Below are positions 53,157-61,601 of a stretch of 64,000 nt of DNA, piece by piece. A program made the position numbers and the translations under genes. Source of the DNA: VXNJ01 sp965249595 (GTDB lineage: Bacteria > Chloroflexota > UBA11872 > VXNJ01). The DNA is taken from positions 620,001 to 684,000 of the forward strand of contig OZ252242.1 of NCBI GenBank assembly GCA_965249595.1. Direction: 5' to 3'. The notes under the pieces are model-generated. The model saw only the letters and a program-made list of their open reading frames with translations, searched no databases and was not told the DNA's origin. Within the stretch, counting starts at the first letter, position 1. Each line of letters starts with the position of its first letter.

Positions 53157-54449
53157 TTAGGGAAGGCCGGCCGCGCTTTTGGCAACAAATTCCCAATAAC
53201 TTCGGGGTGGATCTACCGGCCCGACCAAGATCGGATCCGAGGTGGATTCAAGGTGTTGCAGAAGGACCGATTTGAGTTCCGCCTCGATCTGACCGTACTC
53301 GGCGATTCCGGCCAGATTTTCGCGTTCGTGCGGATCGGCCGCCAGGTCGTAGAGCTCATAGGAAGGCCGTTTTAGAGCGCGGAGCTGCCAGCGGATATGA
53401 GGGACGATCGGCGACTGTTGAATATCGCCGGCCAACTGCTGGCCGTCGCGGATTTCGAAGTTGCGAATCAGCTTGTAGCGCTCGGTGCGCACCGAGCGCA
53501 TTGGTTCGTAGAAGTCGTGCCAGGTCAGCTCCGAAAAAATGTGGCCGCGCGGCATGTGGTCCTGCCCACACAGGCCTTCAAGCACGTTTTGTCCGTCGAT
53601 TTCGGCAGGGGTCAGACCATCGGCTCCGGCGGCGGCGAGGAATGTGGGCAGCAGATCGACATTCGAAGTCAGGTGCGGATAGCGGGAGCCGGCTGGGATC
53701 CTTCCCGGCCAGCGCAGAATCCCGCCGATGTGCGATCCGCGGTCGGATAGGGTCCCTTTGGCCCAGGGCATGGCGATGCCGTGGTCGGCGGTGAACATCA
53801 CCAGCGTCGTTTCGTTCAAGCCTTCCTCATCGAGGGCCGCCAAGATCTGTCCGGCAGCGGCATCGGCGCGCGACACGTCACCGTAGAACCGCACCATTTC
53901 GGCGCGGGTCTCGGGAATATCGGGCAGAAAGTAAGGGACCGTTACCTCGTCTTCATCGATCAATTCGCCCCATTCGTCGGTAAATACCCGGTGCGGTTCG
54001 AAGAACCCGGCCATCGCAAAGAACGGTTTGTTTTCATCGCGATCGGCCAACCAAGCCTTGACGTTTTCAGCGACTAGTTCGCACTGGGACTCGGGATCAT
54101 AGACCCCAAATCCGGAAGCGTATGGTCGAGCGTTTACGTGCCAGACGCCAAAACAAGCCGTGTCATAGCCGGCTTTTGCCAGCTGCGAAGCGATCGTCGG
54201 GGCCGAGGTGTCCATGTTCCAGATGGCCCCGTTTTGCAGCCCCATTAGTCCATGCCGATGCGGGACCAAGCCGGTTACCATGCTCGCCCGCGATGGTGAA
54301 CAAGTCGGGGCAGCGGCGAAGTGTTGCTCTAGAACAACACCTTCAGCGGCCAACTGATCGACATTCGGTGTGCGGGCGTCATTGCCGCCGTAGGGACCCA
54401 TGTAGGCGCCGATGTCGTGGCAGTGGATCAGCAGGATGTTGGGGGCCAT
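53157..54449 (-). CDS. Sulfatase (type I, formylglycine-dependent)
   Basis: The 430-residue enzyme hydrolyses sulfate esters, probably of a carbohydrate. From ATG 54449 it begins APNILLIHCHDIGAYMG, the metal-binding N-terminus, with the formylglycine motif CSPSRASMVTG near residue 63 (Cys converted to formylglycine by a maturase). Later it has LVMFTADHGIAMPWAKG, with a metal Asp-His, and a GHIFSELTWHDF-type segment. There is no signal peptide in the chosen frame, which would make it cytoplasmic; the frame extends 42 bases further up without one. It is divergent from the GH127 gene across 116 bases, so sugar substrates are likely. Confidence 0.9.
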   Translation of the reverse strand: MAPNILLIHCHDIGAYMGPYGGNDARTPNVDQLAAEGVVLEQHFAAAPTCSPSRASMVTGLVPHRHGLMGLQNGAIWNMDTSAPTIASQLAKAGYDTACFGVWHVNARPYASGFGVYDPESQCELVAENVKAWLADRDENKPFFAMAGFFEPHRVFTDEWGELIDEDEVTVPYFLPDIPETRAEMVRFYGDVSRADAAAGQILAALDEEGLNETTLVMFTADHGIAMPWAKGTLSDRGSHIGGILRWPGRIPAGSRYPHLTSNVDLLPTFLAAAGADGLTPAEIDGQNVLEGLCGQDHMPRGHIFSELTWHDFYEPMRSVRTERYKLIRNFEIRDGQQLAGDIQQSPIVPHIRWQLRALKRPSYELYDLAADPHERENLAGIAEYGQIEAELKSVLLQHLESTSDPILVGPVDPPRSYWEFVAKSAAGLP

Positions 54450-54565
54450 CGGTCGGGGTCCAGATCGGCTGTCAGGTGGCTTCATTCCCATTATTTCGAA
54501 ACAACGACCCGGCCGGGCCGGATACTGGGACTAGCAATTGCATTGAAGGAATTGGGCCTGCGGCG
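54450..54565. promoter_or_regulatory. Divergent promoter region between sulfatase and GH127
   Basis: The 116 bases between the two divergent starts must hold both promoters. Small palindromes are present (tttcgaaa near 54490, cccggccggg near 54510, gcaattgc near 54535), any of which could bind a regulator. I see no clear -10/-35 pair. Confidence 0.3.
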
Positions 54566-56452
54566 ATGGCGTTAGTTGGAACCGGAACCGGGCAGACGAT
54601 TGACTTGTCCAATTCCCAAGTTGCCAAAGCTTGCCCGGTGGCGCCCGGCCAGGTGGTGTTGGTGCCGGGTTATTTGGATATGTGGCGTTCGCCAATGCTC
54701 AGCGACGGGATTGCCCACCAGTGGGAACAGCTCGTCGGCGAGGGGATGATTGAGCGCTTGGCCTTGGCTGCCAAGGGCAATTCGCCGCGTGATCCGGGCA
54801 GCCGGTTTGCCGGTGAGGCGCGCCTCTACAAATGGATCGAGGCCGTTTGTTACCGTCTCGCTGAAGGCCAATGCGAACGGTCGTCCGAGCGTTACGAGCG
54901 AGCCGTCGCGCTGGTGACGGGCATTGTGGCCGATGACGGTTATGTGGGACTGACGTTTCCACAGGATCGCTGCGCCGAACGCTGGCAAGTGCGCCCGCGC
55001 GGTCACGAATTGTTCGCGGCCGGGCATCTGATTCAGGCGGCGATCACCGCCGCGCGCACGCTTGGCGATGAGCGCTTGCTGGTCATCGCCACGGGCATGG
55101 CCTCCCTGATCGGGAAAAAAGCGGCCGCCGGTGAACTGGCCGGTTACCGCGATCACCCAGGCTGTGAACTGGCCCTCATCGAGCTCTATCGCCACACCGG
55201 TAATAAGGCTCACCTGCAGGCGGCGCTCGACCTGATCGAAATGATCTCCGAGGAAGAACTTGGCCAGGTGCGCGGGCACGCGGTTTGTCTCGCCTACTTT
55301 GCCTGCGCCCTGGTCGACGCCTATTTGGAAACCGGCGAGCGGCGCCATTTTGATACGGCCAAGCGCCTGTGGGACGATGCAATCGATAGGAATTCCTACA
55401 TCACCGGAGCAGTTGGCGGCCGGGTGCAGTCGGAATCATTTGGCCGGCCCTTCGAGCTGCCGCATGAGGGCGCATACGCTGAAAGTTGCGCATCCATCGG
55501 AATGGTGATGTGGGCCCAGCGAATGCTCGCCGCGACCGGCCAGCGCCGCTACTCAGACCATCTGGAGCTCTGCCTCTACAACGCGGTATTGGCCGGCGTG
55601 TCGCTGGACGGCAATTGCTATTTCTACGATGTTCCGCAGGCCCTTTATGAACCCGAGACAGATCCTCCGTGGCGCGAATACGGGCGACTGGCCGGTTCGG
55701 GTCTGCGCCAGCGGGAACCGTGGTTCTTTGAGCGGGTGGCCTGCTGCCCGCCCAATCTGGCCCGCGTCCTGGCGCAATTGCCCGGTTATCTGTTTGGACA
55801 GTCGGAGCGTTCGGTCTGGATCCATCTGTATGCGCCTTCGCGCTTAGCTGATGACCGGGGAGCGGTGCTGACGGTGGCCACCGGCTACCCCTATTGCGGG
55901 GTTGTGAAGATCACCGTTGATTCCTCCCGGAATGACCTGCGTGAGCTGCGCTTGCGAATTCCGGCCTGGGCCGGCGGTGAATTTAGGGTGCGCATCAACA
56001 ACATCGCCGAACCGGCGACAGCGGGAGACGATGGATACCTGGTTCTAAGGCGAGGCTGGCGATCCGGCGACCGCATTGAACTGGAATTCGGAATGCCAGT
56101 CGAGCATTGCGAGGCCAATCCGCGTCTCATCGAGACCCGTGGCCAACGGGCAATAAAGCGCGGCCCGTTGGTGTATTGCCTAGAGGGAATCGACAATCCG
56201 GGCATTGACCTTAGAGACATGGAGTGCGACCCCGATAACGCAACGGTCAGTTTGGGCGAGGGTCCGTTTGAATCCACGCTGATTGAAATATCGGGTTGGC
56301 AACGCCACTTCGGGCCGCAGCTCTATCGGCCGGTGGGCGCCAGAGGGACCGAGGAAACGACCGACCGCCGATTGCGGGCAATCCCGTTCGCCCTGTGGGG
56401 CAATCGCGGGCCGAGCCAGATGGCGGTTTGGACATCATCGCCAATCAACTGA
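54566..56452 (+). CDS. GH127-family glycosidase (DUF1680, beta-L-arabinofuranosidase type)
   Basis: The 628-residue enzyme starts at ATG 54566; a longer frame up to 54122 would run antisense through the sulfatase gene and is rejected. It has the (alpha/alpha)6 barrel with GELAGYRDHPGCELALIELY and HEGAYAESCASIG, in which the Glu and Cys match the E-x-C of HypBA1, and VACCPPNLARVLAQ with the Cys pair that holds zinc and acts as nucleophile. The C-terminal beta domains follow from about residue 440. It should remove beta-L-arabinofuranose or a related sugar from plant- or algae-derived glycans. No signal peptide is visible, so substrates probably enter as oligosaccharides. Confidence 0.88.
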   Translation: MALVGTGTGQTIDLSNSQVAKACPVAPGQVVLVPGYLDMWRSPMLSDGIAHQWEQLVGEGMIERLALAAKGNSPRDPGSRFAGEARLYKWIEAVCYRLAEGQCERSSERYERAVALVTGIVADDGYVGLTFPQDRCAERWQVRPRGHELFAAGHLIQAAITAARTLGDERLLVIATGMASLIGKKAAAGELAGYRDHPGCELALIELYRHTGNKAHLQAALDLIEMISEEELGQVRGHAVCLAYFACALVDAYLETGERRHFDTAKRLWDDAIDRNSYITGAVGGRVQSESFGRPFELPHEGAYAESCASIGMVMWAQRMLAATGQRRYSDHLELCLYNAVLAGVSLDGNCYFYDVPQALYEPETDPPWREYGRLAGSGLRQREPWFFERVACCPPNLARVLAQLPGYLFGQSERSVWIHLYAPSRLADDRGAVLTVATGYPYCGVVKITVDSSRNDLRELRLRIPAWAGGEFRVRINNIAEPATAGDDGYLVLRRGWRSGDRIELEFGMPVEHCEANPRLIETRGQRAIKRGPLVYCLEGIDNPGIDLRDMECDPDNATVSLGEGPFESTLIEISGWQRHFGPQLYRPVGARGTEETTDRRLRAIPFALWGNRGPSQMAVWTSSPIN

Positions 56453-56504
56453 TCAAAATCGACCAATATTGCTTTGCAGCCAAACAGAAGAATTGAGCAG
56501 TGAC

Positions 56505-57077
56505 ATGGATGTCACCAACGCGATCGCCAACCGGCGCAGCGTAAACCGCCTCACCGACAACGCACCGACTCGCGACGAGATCGCCAAGATCATCGATGCG
56601 GCGCTCTGGGCCCCCAACCACCGTTTCACCCAGCCCTGGCGATTTCACGTAATCGCCGGTGACGACCGCGTCGAGTTCGGCAGGAAACTGGCTGAGGCCA
56701 AGGCCCGTCGCTGCCCTCCTCAAAGTGAAAAGGACCAGGCCGCCATTACCAAGACCCGCAACATGTTCCTGCGGGCGCCGCTGGTAGTGGCCGTAACCGT
56801 TGCTCGGTCCGCCGATCCGGTAATGGACCTGGAGGACTATGGGGCGACCTGCGCGGCGATACAAAACATGCTGCTGGCTGCCTGGGACATGGGGATCGTC
56901 TCGAAATGGCGAACCGGCGATGCCGCCCAGGATCCGGCCGCCCGCGCTTACCTGGCGGTGGGGTCCAGCGATCGGATCGCCGGCTACATATACCTAGGGT
57001 TCGCCGGCCCGGGTCCGCTTCCGCCGCCACGTGAGCGCGACCGCTCGTTGGTTGAATGGCGCTCGCTGACTGACTGA
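56505..57077 (+). CDS. Nitroreductase-family FMN protein
   Basis: The 190-residue protein starts at ATG 56505: MDVTNAIANRRSVNRLTDNA, with the FMN-binding Arg-Arg-Ser. It has the ALWAPNHRFTQPWRFHVIAG segment, in which N and P-x-x-F bind FMN and form the active site, and the later GATCAAIQNMLLAAWDMGIVSKWR, typical of the family. NAD(P)H-dependent reduction of nitro compounds or quinones is the usual activity. It lies 52 bases after the GH127 gene on the same strand. Confidence 0.88.
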   Translation: MDVTNAIANRRSVNRLTDNAPTRDEIAKIIDAALWAPNHRFTQPWRFHVIAGDDRVEFGRKLAEAKARRCPPQSEKDQAAITKTRNMFLRAPLVVAVTVARSADPVMDLEDYGATCAAIQNMLLAAWDMGIVSKWRTGDAAQDPAARAYLAVGSSDRIAGYIYLGFAGPGPLPPPRERDRSLVEWRSLTD

Positions 57078-57125
57078 CTGATCAAGGATGCTGGCAATAG
57101 TCGCCCAATGCCACCGGTACGAGAA

Positions 57126-57153
57126 GAGGGGGACTCCCGCGGGAGTCCCCCTC
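57126..57153. terminator. 28-base perfect palindrome between convergent genes (probable bidirectional terminator)
   Basis: The two 14-base arms, from gaggggg to cccctc, are exact reverse complements, so RNA from either strand can form a 12-bp GC-rich hairpin with a CGCG loop. It lies in the 125 bases between the nitroreductase stop (57077) and the amtB stop (57203). A U tract is missing, so it is either a weaker terminator or a protein-binding site. Confidence 0.55.
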
Positions 57154-57202
57154 AGTGGCGATGGCCCAAAGTTCGCTTTGGGGCCGTATAGCTAGGCCTT
57201 CA

Positions 57203-58579
57203 TCAGAAGGATCGCGACTCGCCGTAACCAAACACGCCGTGTTCGTGGATGTCGAGCCCGTCAAGCTCTTCAGCCGCCTCGGCCCGCAGACCGATGGTGT
57301 ACTTGATGGCCAAGAAGAGGATGGTGCAGGTCACGCCCACCCAGGCAATCGCTGCGGCCGAACCGAGCGCCTGAACGCCCAATTGACCGATGTCGCCGTT
57401 GATGAACAGGCTGCCGGGACCGCCGAATTTGGGATCGGCAAACAGGCCAACTGCCAGCGTTCCCCAGATTCCGACCAATCCGTGGACGGCAATCGCCCCG
57501 ACCGGGTCGTCAACTTTTAACTTTTTGTCGATGAATTCCACACCGAACACGACCAGGCCACCACCGATTAAACCGATGACCACGGCCGCCCAGGTGTCGA
57601 CCCACCCGCACGGGGCGGTAATTGCAACCAGGCCGGCCAGGGCCCCGTTGCCGATCATGCCGACATCGGGTTTACCGTAGTAAAACCAGGAGACCAACAT
57701 CGCGGCGCTAGCGCCCGCTGCGGCCGCCAGGTTGGTGACCACGATGACGCTGGCAAAGTCCTGCCCCACGGCAGAAAGCGTGGATCCGCCGTTGAAGCCG
57801 AACCAGCCGAACCACAGGATGATCACGCCGGCAATGGCCAGCGGAATCGAGTGACCTGGGATGACGTTGGAAGTGCCGTCGGCGGCGTATTTGCCGATGC
57901 GCGGGCCGAGGACCGCGGCGCCAACCAGGGCTGCCACACCACCGGTGGTGTGCACGACGGTGGAACCGGCAAAGTCCCAAAAACCGAGCTCAGCCAGCCA
58001 GCCGCCGCCCCAGACCCAGTGACCAACAACCGGATAAATGAATCCAGTGAGGACAACGGCATAGACGAGGTAACCACGGAAGTGGGTGCGCTCGGCCATG
58101 GCTCCGGAAACGATGGTCGCCGCGGTGGCCGCAAAGACCACCTGGAAGAACCAATCGGTTGAGAACTGGGCATCGCCAACGGCGATTAGGAAGTTGGATG
58201 TGCCGATGATTCCAGAAGCGCTCTCTCCGTACATGAAGGCCCAGCCGATCGCCCAGTAGGAGATCAACCCGACAGACATGTTCATCAGGTTCTTAGCGCA
58301 GATGTTGGCCGCATTTTTGGTGCGCGTAAAACCGGTTTCGACCAGCGTGAATCCGCCGTGCATGAAGAAGACCAGGGCTCCAGCCATTACGACCCAGAGC
58401 TGGTCGACAGTAGCGGTTATGGCCACTATTGCCTCTGCTTCTTGCGCCAAGGCCAACGTTGGGGCGATCAGCGCGGCCAGCAGGACACCGGCGATCACCA
58501 ACAGGAAGCGCGTCGACATGAAGAAACTAAACGGCGCGTGGCCGGTGGCGGCGCGGGCCGCACTTACGACAGCGCTCAT
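57203..58579 (-). CDS. amtB: Ammonium transporter (Amt family)
   Basis: The protein has 458 residues and 11-12 membrane segments. It contains the phenylalanine-gate start QLWVVMAGALVFFMHGGF, GFTRTKNAANICAKNLMNM, the twin-His lining in STVVHTTGGVAALVGAAVLG and AIAVHGLVGIWGTLAVGLF, and a C-terminal cytoplasmic tail for GlnB/GlnK contact (DGLDIHEHGVFGYGE). An N-terminal region of about 30 residues ends in a signal-like LALAQEAEA. Its start overlaps the glnB stop by 4 bases. Together with glnB and glnA it forms a nitrogen-assimilation block. Confidence 0.95.
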   Translation of the reverse strand: MSAVVSAARAATGHAPFSFFMSTRFLLVIAGVLLAALIAPTLALAQEAEAIVAITATVDQLWVVMAGALVFFMHGGFTLVETGFTRTKNAANICAKNLMNMSVGLISYWAIGWAFMYGESASGIIGTSNFLIAVGDAQFSTDWFFQVVFAATAATIVSGAMAERTHFRGYLVYAVVLTGFIYPVVGHWVWGGGWLAELGFWDFAGSTVVHTTGGVAALVGAAVLGPRIGKYAADGTSNVIPGHSIPLAIAGVIILWFGWFGFNGGSTLSAVGQDFASVIVVTNLAAAAGASAAMLVSWFYYGKPDVGMIGNGALAGLVAITAPCGWVDTWAAVVIGLIGGGLVVFGVEFIDKKLKVDDPVGAIAVHGLVGIWGTLAVGLFADPKFGGPGSLFINGDIGQLGVQALGSAAAIAWVGVTCTILFLAIKYTIGLRAEAAEELDGLDIHEHGVFGYGESRSF

Positions 58580-58914
58580 ATTGCTTCCGGCCCACGCTGC
58601 TGGGTCCGAATCCGAACCACGTCTTCGATCGGCACGACAAAAATCTTGCCGTCTCCGACTTCGCCGGTGTAGGCGTGTTCGCAGATCAATGCGATGAGTT
58701 GATCCACTTGGTTCTCGTCGAGCACGATTTCAAGCTTGATCTTCGGCCGAAACACAATCGACGCCCGCACACCGCGGTACGTCTCGGTGTAACCGCGCTG
58801 CGAACCGGCACCGCGGATTTCGGTTACGCTGACGCCGTGGAAACCGGCTTTGTCCAGCGCATCACGGAGCGGTTCGAGCACCTCGTGACGAATGATTGCC
58901 TCTACTTTTTTCAT
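58576..58914 (-). CDS. glnB: Nitrogen regulatory protein P-II
   Basis: The 112-residue P-II protein begins MKKVEAIIRHEVLEPLRDAL (ATG 58914; the extra upstream frame is not conserved). The T-loop reads SQRGYTETYRG, with the Tyr at the usual uridylylation position, and the C-terminal GEVGDGKIFVVPIEDVVRIRT binds ATP/ADP. It should sense 2-oxoglutarate and energy charge and block AmtB or modulate GlnA. A good ribosome site (aaggagaa) precedes it. The gene is first in the glnB-amtB pair, reading leftward. Confidence 0.95.
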   Translation of the reverse strand: MKKVEAIIRHEVLEPLRDALDKAGFHGVSVTEIRGAGSQRGYTETYRGVRASIVFRPKIKLEIVLDENQVDQLIALICEHAYTGEVGDGKIFVVPIEDVVRIRTQQRGPEAI

Positions 58915-59015
58915 GCTTCTCCTTCTTTGGCGAAGTGTCAGTTGACTTAGGTTTTCCCACCGGGCGACCGGCAATATTGGAAGCTGGCGCCCTTCATTGG
59001 CTAAGGACGTAGAGA

Positions 59016-59033
59016 TGTCAACGTGAGTTGACA
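59016..59033. promoter_or_regulatory. Perfect palindrome upstream of glnB, overlapping a -35-like TTGACA
   Basis: The sequence tgtcaac-gtga-gttgaca has 7-base arms around a 4-base centre, about 102 bases upstream of the glnB start. On the minus strand one arm forms TTGACA, a match to the sigma-70 -35 box, so a bound protein would block or modulate the glnB-amtB promoter. I cannot name the regulator. Confidence 0.5.
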
Positions 59034-59115
59034 AGCCTGGCCAAAACGGGAGATTGGATGCGTCCTCGCGGCGGGCGACCTTACCAAGCGGCCCATCCCC
59101 GGCAGGGCCGGGGCC

Positions 59116-59132
59116 CGGGTCATCGTGACCCG
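59116..59132. promoter_or_regulatory. Perfect palindrome in the glnB/zinc-ribbon gap
   Basis: The sequence cgggtca-tcg-tgacccg has 7-base arms around a 3-base centre, about 84 bases from the palindrome at 59016. It could be a second operator or part of an RNA hairpin; the GC content makes chance less unlikely than for the other one. Confidence 0.35.
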
Positions 59133-59351
59133 ATCTACACCATACGTGTGTGTAGCCGGTGGCGTTCCTAAGTCATTAGCGGAGCGGGCGTCGGGCTGCT
59201 TTGGCCGGCGCACTCTGCCGCCACCGTTGTGTTGATAAGGATGCGGAATGTTAGCAATATTGCAATGAGCGGCGGCAGTTACCAATTAAAGCGCTAAAGT
59301 TGTTTTGCAACCCATCATGACCAATTTGGCCAAATTCTTCGATCTACCGCC

Positions 59352-59717
59352 ATGCAATGCCCTGACTGTGACCACCAGAACACCAGCGGAGCCTGGCTGT
59401 GCATCAATTGCGGCTCGAAGTTGCCGCGCGATGGAGATCCGGTTGCTGCCGAAAACCCCGAACGCGAGGAATCGTCGGACGAGCCGTCACGCTTTGAGCC
59501 GGCAATAAGTGAAAACTTACGCCGCCTGCGCGAGCGGGCCAGCGGTGAAAGATCGTCGCGACCGGTCCGTCCAGGCAATCGCGGCCAGCGTCGACCAGGG
59601 CCGGTAAAGCTGCCGGAGATGGCATCCGGTCAGTTTCTGGGACTGCCGTGGGCGTTCTGGGCGACCGTAATCTTTTTGTTCTTCGTCACCATCATGGTGC
59701 TGTCGAACCTCCAGTAG
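59352..59717 (+). CDS. Zinc-ribbon protein with C-terminal membrane anchor
   Basis: The 121-residue protein has an N-terminal zinc ribbon, CPDCDHQNTSGAWLCINCG (C-x2-C...C-x2-C, residues 3-21), a charged, Arg/Glu-rich linker with RERASGERSSRPVRP, and one membrane helix near the C-terminus (FWATVIFLFFVTIMVLSNL), giving an N-in topology. I do not recognise the family beyond this layout, which is common for poorly defined bacterial proteins. It lies between glnB and glnA, with a strong terminator hairpin between it and glnA, so co-regulation with glnA is doubtful. Confidence 0.7.
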   Translation: MQCPDCDHQNTSGAWLCINCGSKLPRDGDPVAAENPEREESSDEPSRFEPAISENLRRLRERASGERSSRPVRPGNRGQRRPGPVKLPEMASGQFLGLPWAFWATVIFLFFVTIMVLSNLQ

Positions 59718-59829
59718 TTGCGCATTTGCCGGACCGCTGATAGCTGATCCATAAATTCGCTAAACTTTTTAAGCCTTGATTTGGACGTCGCTTCACCGAG
59801 GAAGCGCAGTCTGGCTCGCATTCGATGAG

Positions 59830-59860
59830 CCTCGCGACAGCGAATGTCGCGGGGTTTTTT
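59830..59860 (+). terminator. Rho-independent terminator (possible attenuator) before glnA
   Basis: A 10-bp stem (cctcgcgaca/tgtcgcgggg) with loop gcgaa is followed by six T residues, the classic intrinsic terminator form. It lies 113 bases after the zinc-ribbon stop and 41 bases before the glnA start. It ends the zinc-ribbon transcript, or attenuates a glnA transcript that begins upstream, in 59718-59829. Confidence 0.8.
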
Positions 59861-59901
59861 GCATTTTTGGCCCCCACCCCTGATCGAAAGGACCTCCTCA
59901 A

Positions 59902-61332
59902 ATGAGCGATCGCGCCGAGCAGATTCAGAAGGTGTTGCGGATGGCCCGCGACGCCGACTGCCGATTCGTGGACCTGCGGTTCACCGACCTGCCAGGAACC
60001 TGGCAGCATTTTTCAATGCCGATTAGTTACCTGGATGAGGATCTGTTTGCGGATGGCGCCGGTTTTGACGGCTCCAGCGTGCGCGGATTCCAGGCAATTA
60101 ACGAATCCGACATGCTGGTAATTCCAGATCCCACCACGGCGTTCGTGGACCCGCTCCTGCAGGCTCCAACACTGGTGATGGTCTGCGACATAGAGGACCC
60201 GCTCACCCGCGAGCGCTATTCGCGTGACCCGCGCAATATCGCCAAGAAGGCATCCGCCTATCTGGCCTCTACCGGCATCGCCGATTCGTCCTTCTGGGGC
60301 CCGGAAGCCGAATTTTTCGTCTTCGATCACGTCAGCTACGATGAATCGGCCAACGGCAGTTTCTTCGCCATCGATTCCGAGGAAGGGACCTGGAATTCAG
60401 GCCGACCGGACGCCAATCTCGGCCACCGCCCGCGCCACAAAGAGGGTTACTTCCCAGTGCCGCCGGTTGACTCGCAGCAAGATCTGCGCTCGGAAATGGT
60501 CACCGCGATGCTGGAGATTGGAATTGACGTTGAGGTCCACCACCATGAGGTGGCCACCGCCGGGCAGGCCGAAATCGACTTGAAATACGGCCCCTTGGTT
60601 GAGACCGCCGACAACATGATGGCCTACAAGTACATCGTCAAAAACGTCGCCCGCGTCAACGGACACACCGTCACCTTCATGCCCAAGCCGGTATTGGGTG
60701 ACAACGGGTCGGGCATGCACGTTCACCAGAGCCTCTGGAAAGACGGTGTGCCACTCTTCTACGGCGGCGAAGGCGACTACGCAATGCTCTCGGAGATGGC
60801 TCGCCACTACGTCGGCGGGCTGCTCAAGCACGCCCCGGCGATTTTGGCATTCTGCGCGCCGACCACCAACTCTTACAAGCGCCTGGTGCCCGGATTTGAA
60901 GCGCCGGTCAACCTGGTCTACTCTTCGCGCAACCGCTCGGCCTGCGTCCGAATTCCGACTTACTCGCCGACTCCGGCCGCCCGTCGGATCGAATTCCGCT
61001 CGCCTGACCCAACCGCCAATCCTTACCTGGCCTTCCCGGCCATGCTGATGGCCGGTCTTGACGGGATTGCCAACAAGATCGAGCCACCAGACCCGATAGA
61101 CGAGGACATCTACGAGATGTCGGCCGAAGAATTGGCCGACATCGCATCAGTCCCGGGTTCGCTGGAAGAATCGCTGGACGCCTTGGAAGCCGATCACGAT
61201 TTCCTGCTGGTGGGCGATGTCTTCACTGCTGACGTGATTGAAACATGGCTTGATTACAAGCGCTCGGAAGAGGTTGCCGAGCACCGCCTGCGACCGACAC
61301 CGTGGGAGTTTTTCAAGTACTACGACGCATAG
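59902..61332 (+). CDS. glnA: Glutamine synthetase, type I
   Basis: GlnA makes glutamine from glutamate, ammonia and ATP. The 476-residue protein starts at ATG 59902 after an aaaggacctcctc ribosome site. It has GAGFDGSSVRGFQAINESDM, the catalytic PEAEFFVFD region, VTFMPKPVLGDNGSGMHVHQ, the ammonia/glutamate loop NRSACVRIPTY and an EFRSPDPTANPYLAFPAML. The region DPIDEDIYEMSAEELADI has a Tyr at the place where type I-beta enzymes are adenylylated. The length fits the dodecameric I-beta class. It is separately transcribed from its neighbours, with a terminator before and after it. Confidence 0.97.
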   Translation: MSDRAEQIQKVLRMARDADCRFVDLRFTDLPGTWQHFSMPISYLDEDLFADGAGFDGSSVRGFQAINESDMLVIPDPTTAFVDPLLQAPTLVMVCDIEDPLTRERYSRDPRNIAKKASAYLASTGIADSSFWGPEAEFFVFDHVSYDESANGSFFAIDSEEGTWNSGRPDANLGHRPRHKEGYFPVPPVDSQQDLRSEMVTAMLEIGIDVEVHHHEVATAGQAEIDLKYGPLVETADNMMAYKYIVKNVARVNGHTVTFMPKPVLGDNGSGMHVHQSLWKDGVPLFYGGEGDYAMLSEMARHYVGGLLKHAPAILAFCAPTTNSYKRLVPGFEAPVNLVYSSRNRSACVRIPTYSPTPAARRIEFRSPDPTANPYLAFPAMLMAGLDGIANKIEPPDPIDEDIYEMSAEELADIASVPGSLEESLDALEADHDFLLVGDVFTADVIETWLDYKRSEEVAEHRLRPTPWEFFKYYDA

Positions 61333-61370
61333 TTTGTTATTAATCGGTAGATCACAGATCGCCAATTGAC

Positions 61371-61415
61371 AATTCGGGCTCGGCCACATTTGAGCCGAGC
61401 CCGAATTTGTTGCTT
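61371..61415 (+). terminator. Strong hairpin terminator after glnA
   Basis: A 14-bp perfect stem (61371-61384 and 61394-61407) with loop cacatttga is followed by tgttgctt. It begins 38 bases after the glnA stop and reads equally well on the other strand, so it may also stop the convergent transglutaminase-relic transcript. Confidence 0.8.
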
Positions 61416-61601
61416 GACCCAGGTACGGCTGCGGCTGTTGGGCGGCAAATGCAAGATCCCGGCGCTCGATGGTGGGCGCTGCGGGTGCAGTAGGTGCTGA
61501 GAAGCTGACAACCAGGGCCGCCCGGACTTTAAGGTGTTTCGGCCGGGAAAGTTCAGACCCAAGTCTTGCCAACCCATCGCCGCGCGTGGATTGGCCTGGG
61601 C

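Larger units (their letters stand above)
58915..59351. other. Regulatory intergenic region between glnB and the zinc-ribbon gene
   Basis: This 437-base gap between divergent genes holds no convincing gene. It contains two perfect palindromes, described separately at 59016 and 59116, and an imperfect one near 59135-59155 (ctacac...gtgtag). The concentration of palindromes next to nitrogen genes suggests nitrogen-responsive control. Confidence 0.5.

Noticed and set aside
52966..53196. A 76-codon minus-strand frame at the sulfatase 3' end
   Set aside because: It overlaps the sulfatase stop, is low-complexity and matches no family.
54122..54565. Upstream extension of the GH127 frame to a 776-residue protein
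   Set aside because: These codons run antisense through the sulfatase 5' end and lack family similarity; the ATG at 54566 fits the GH127 start.
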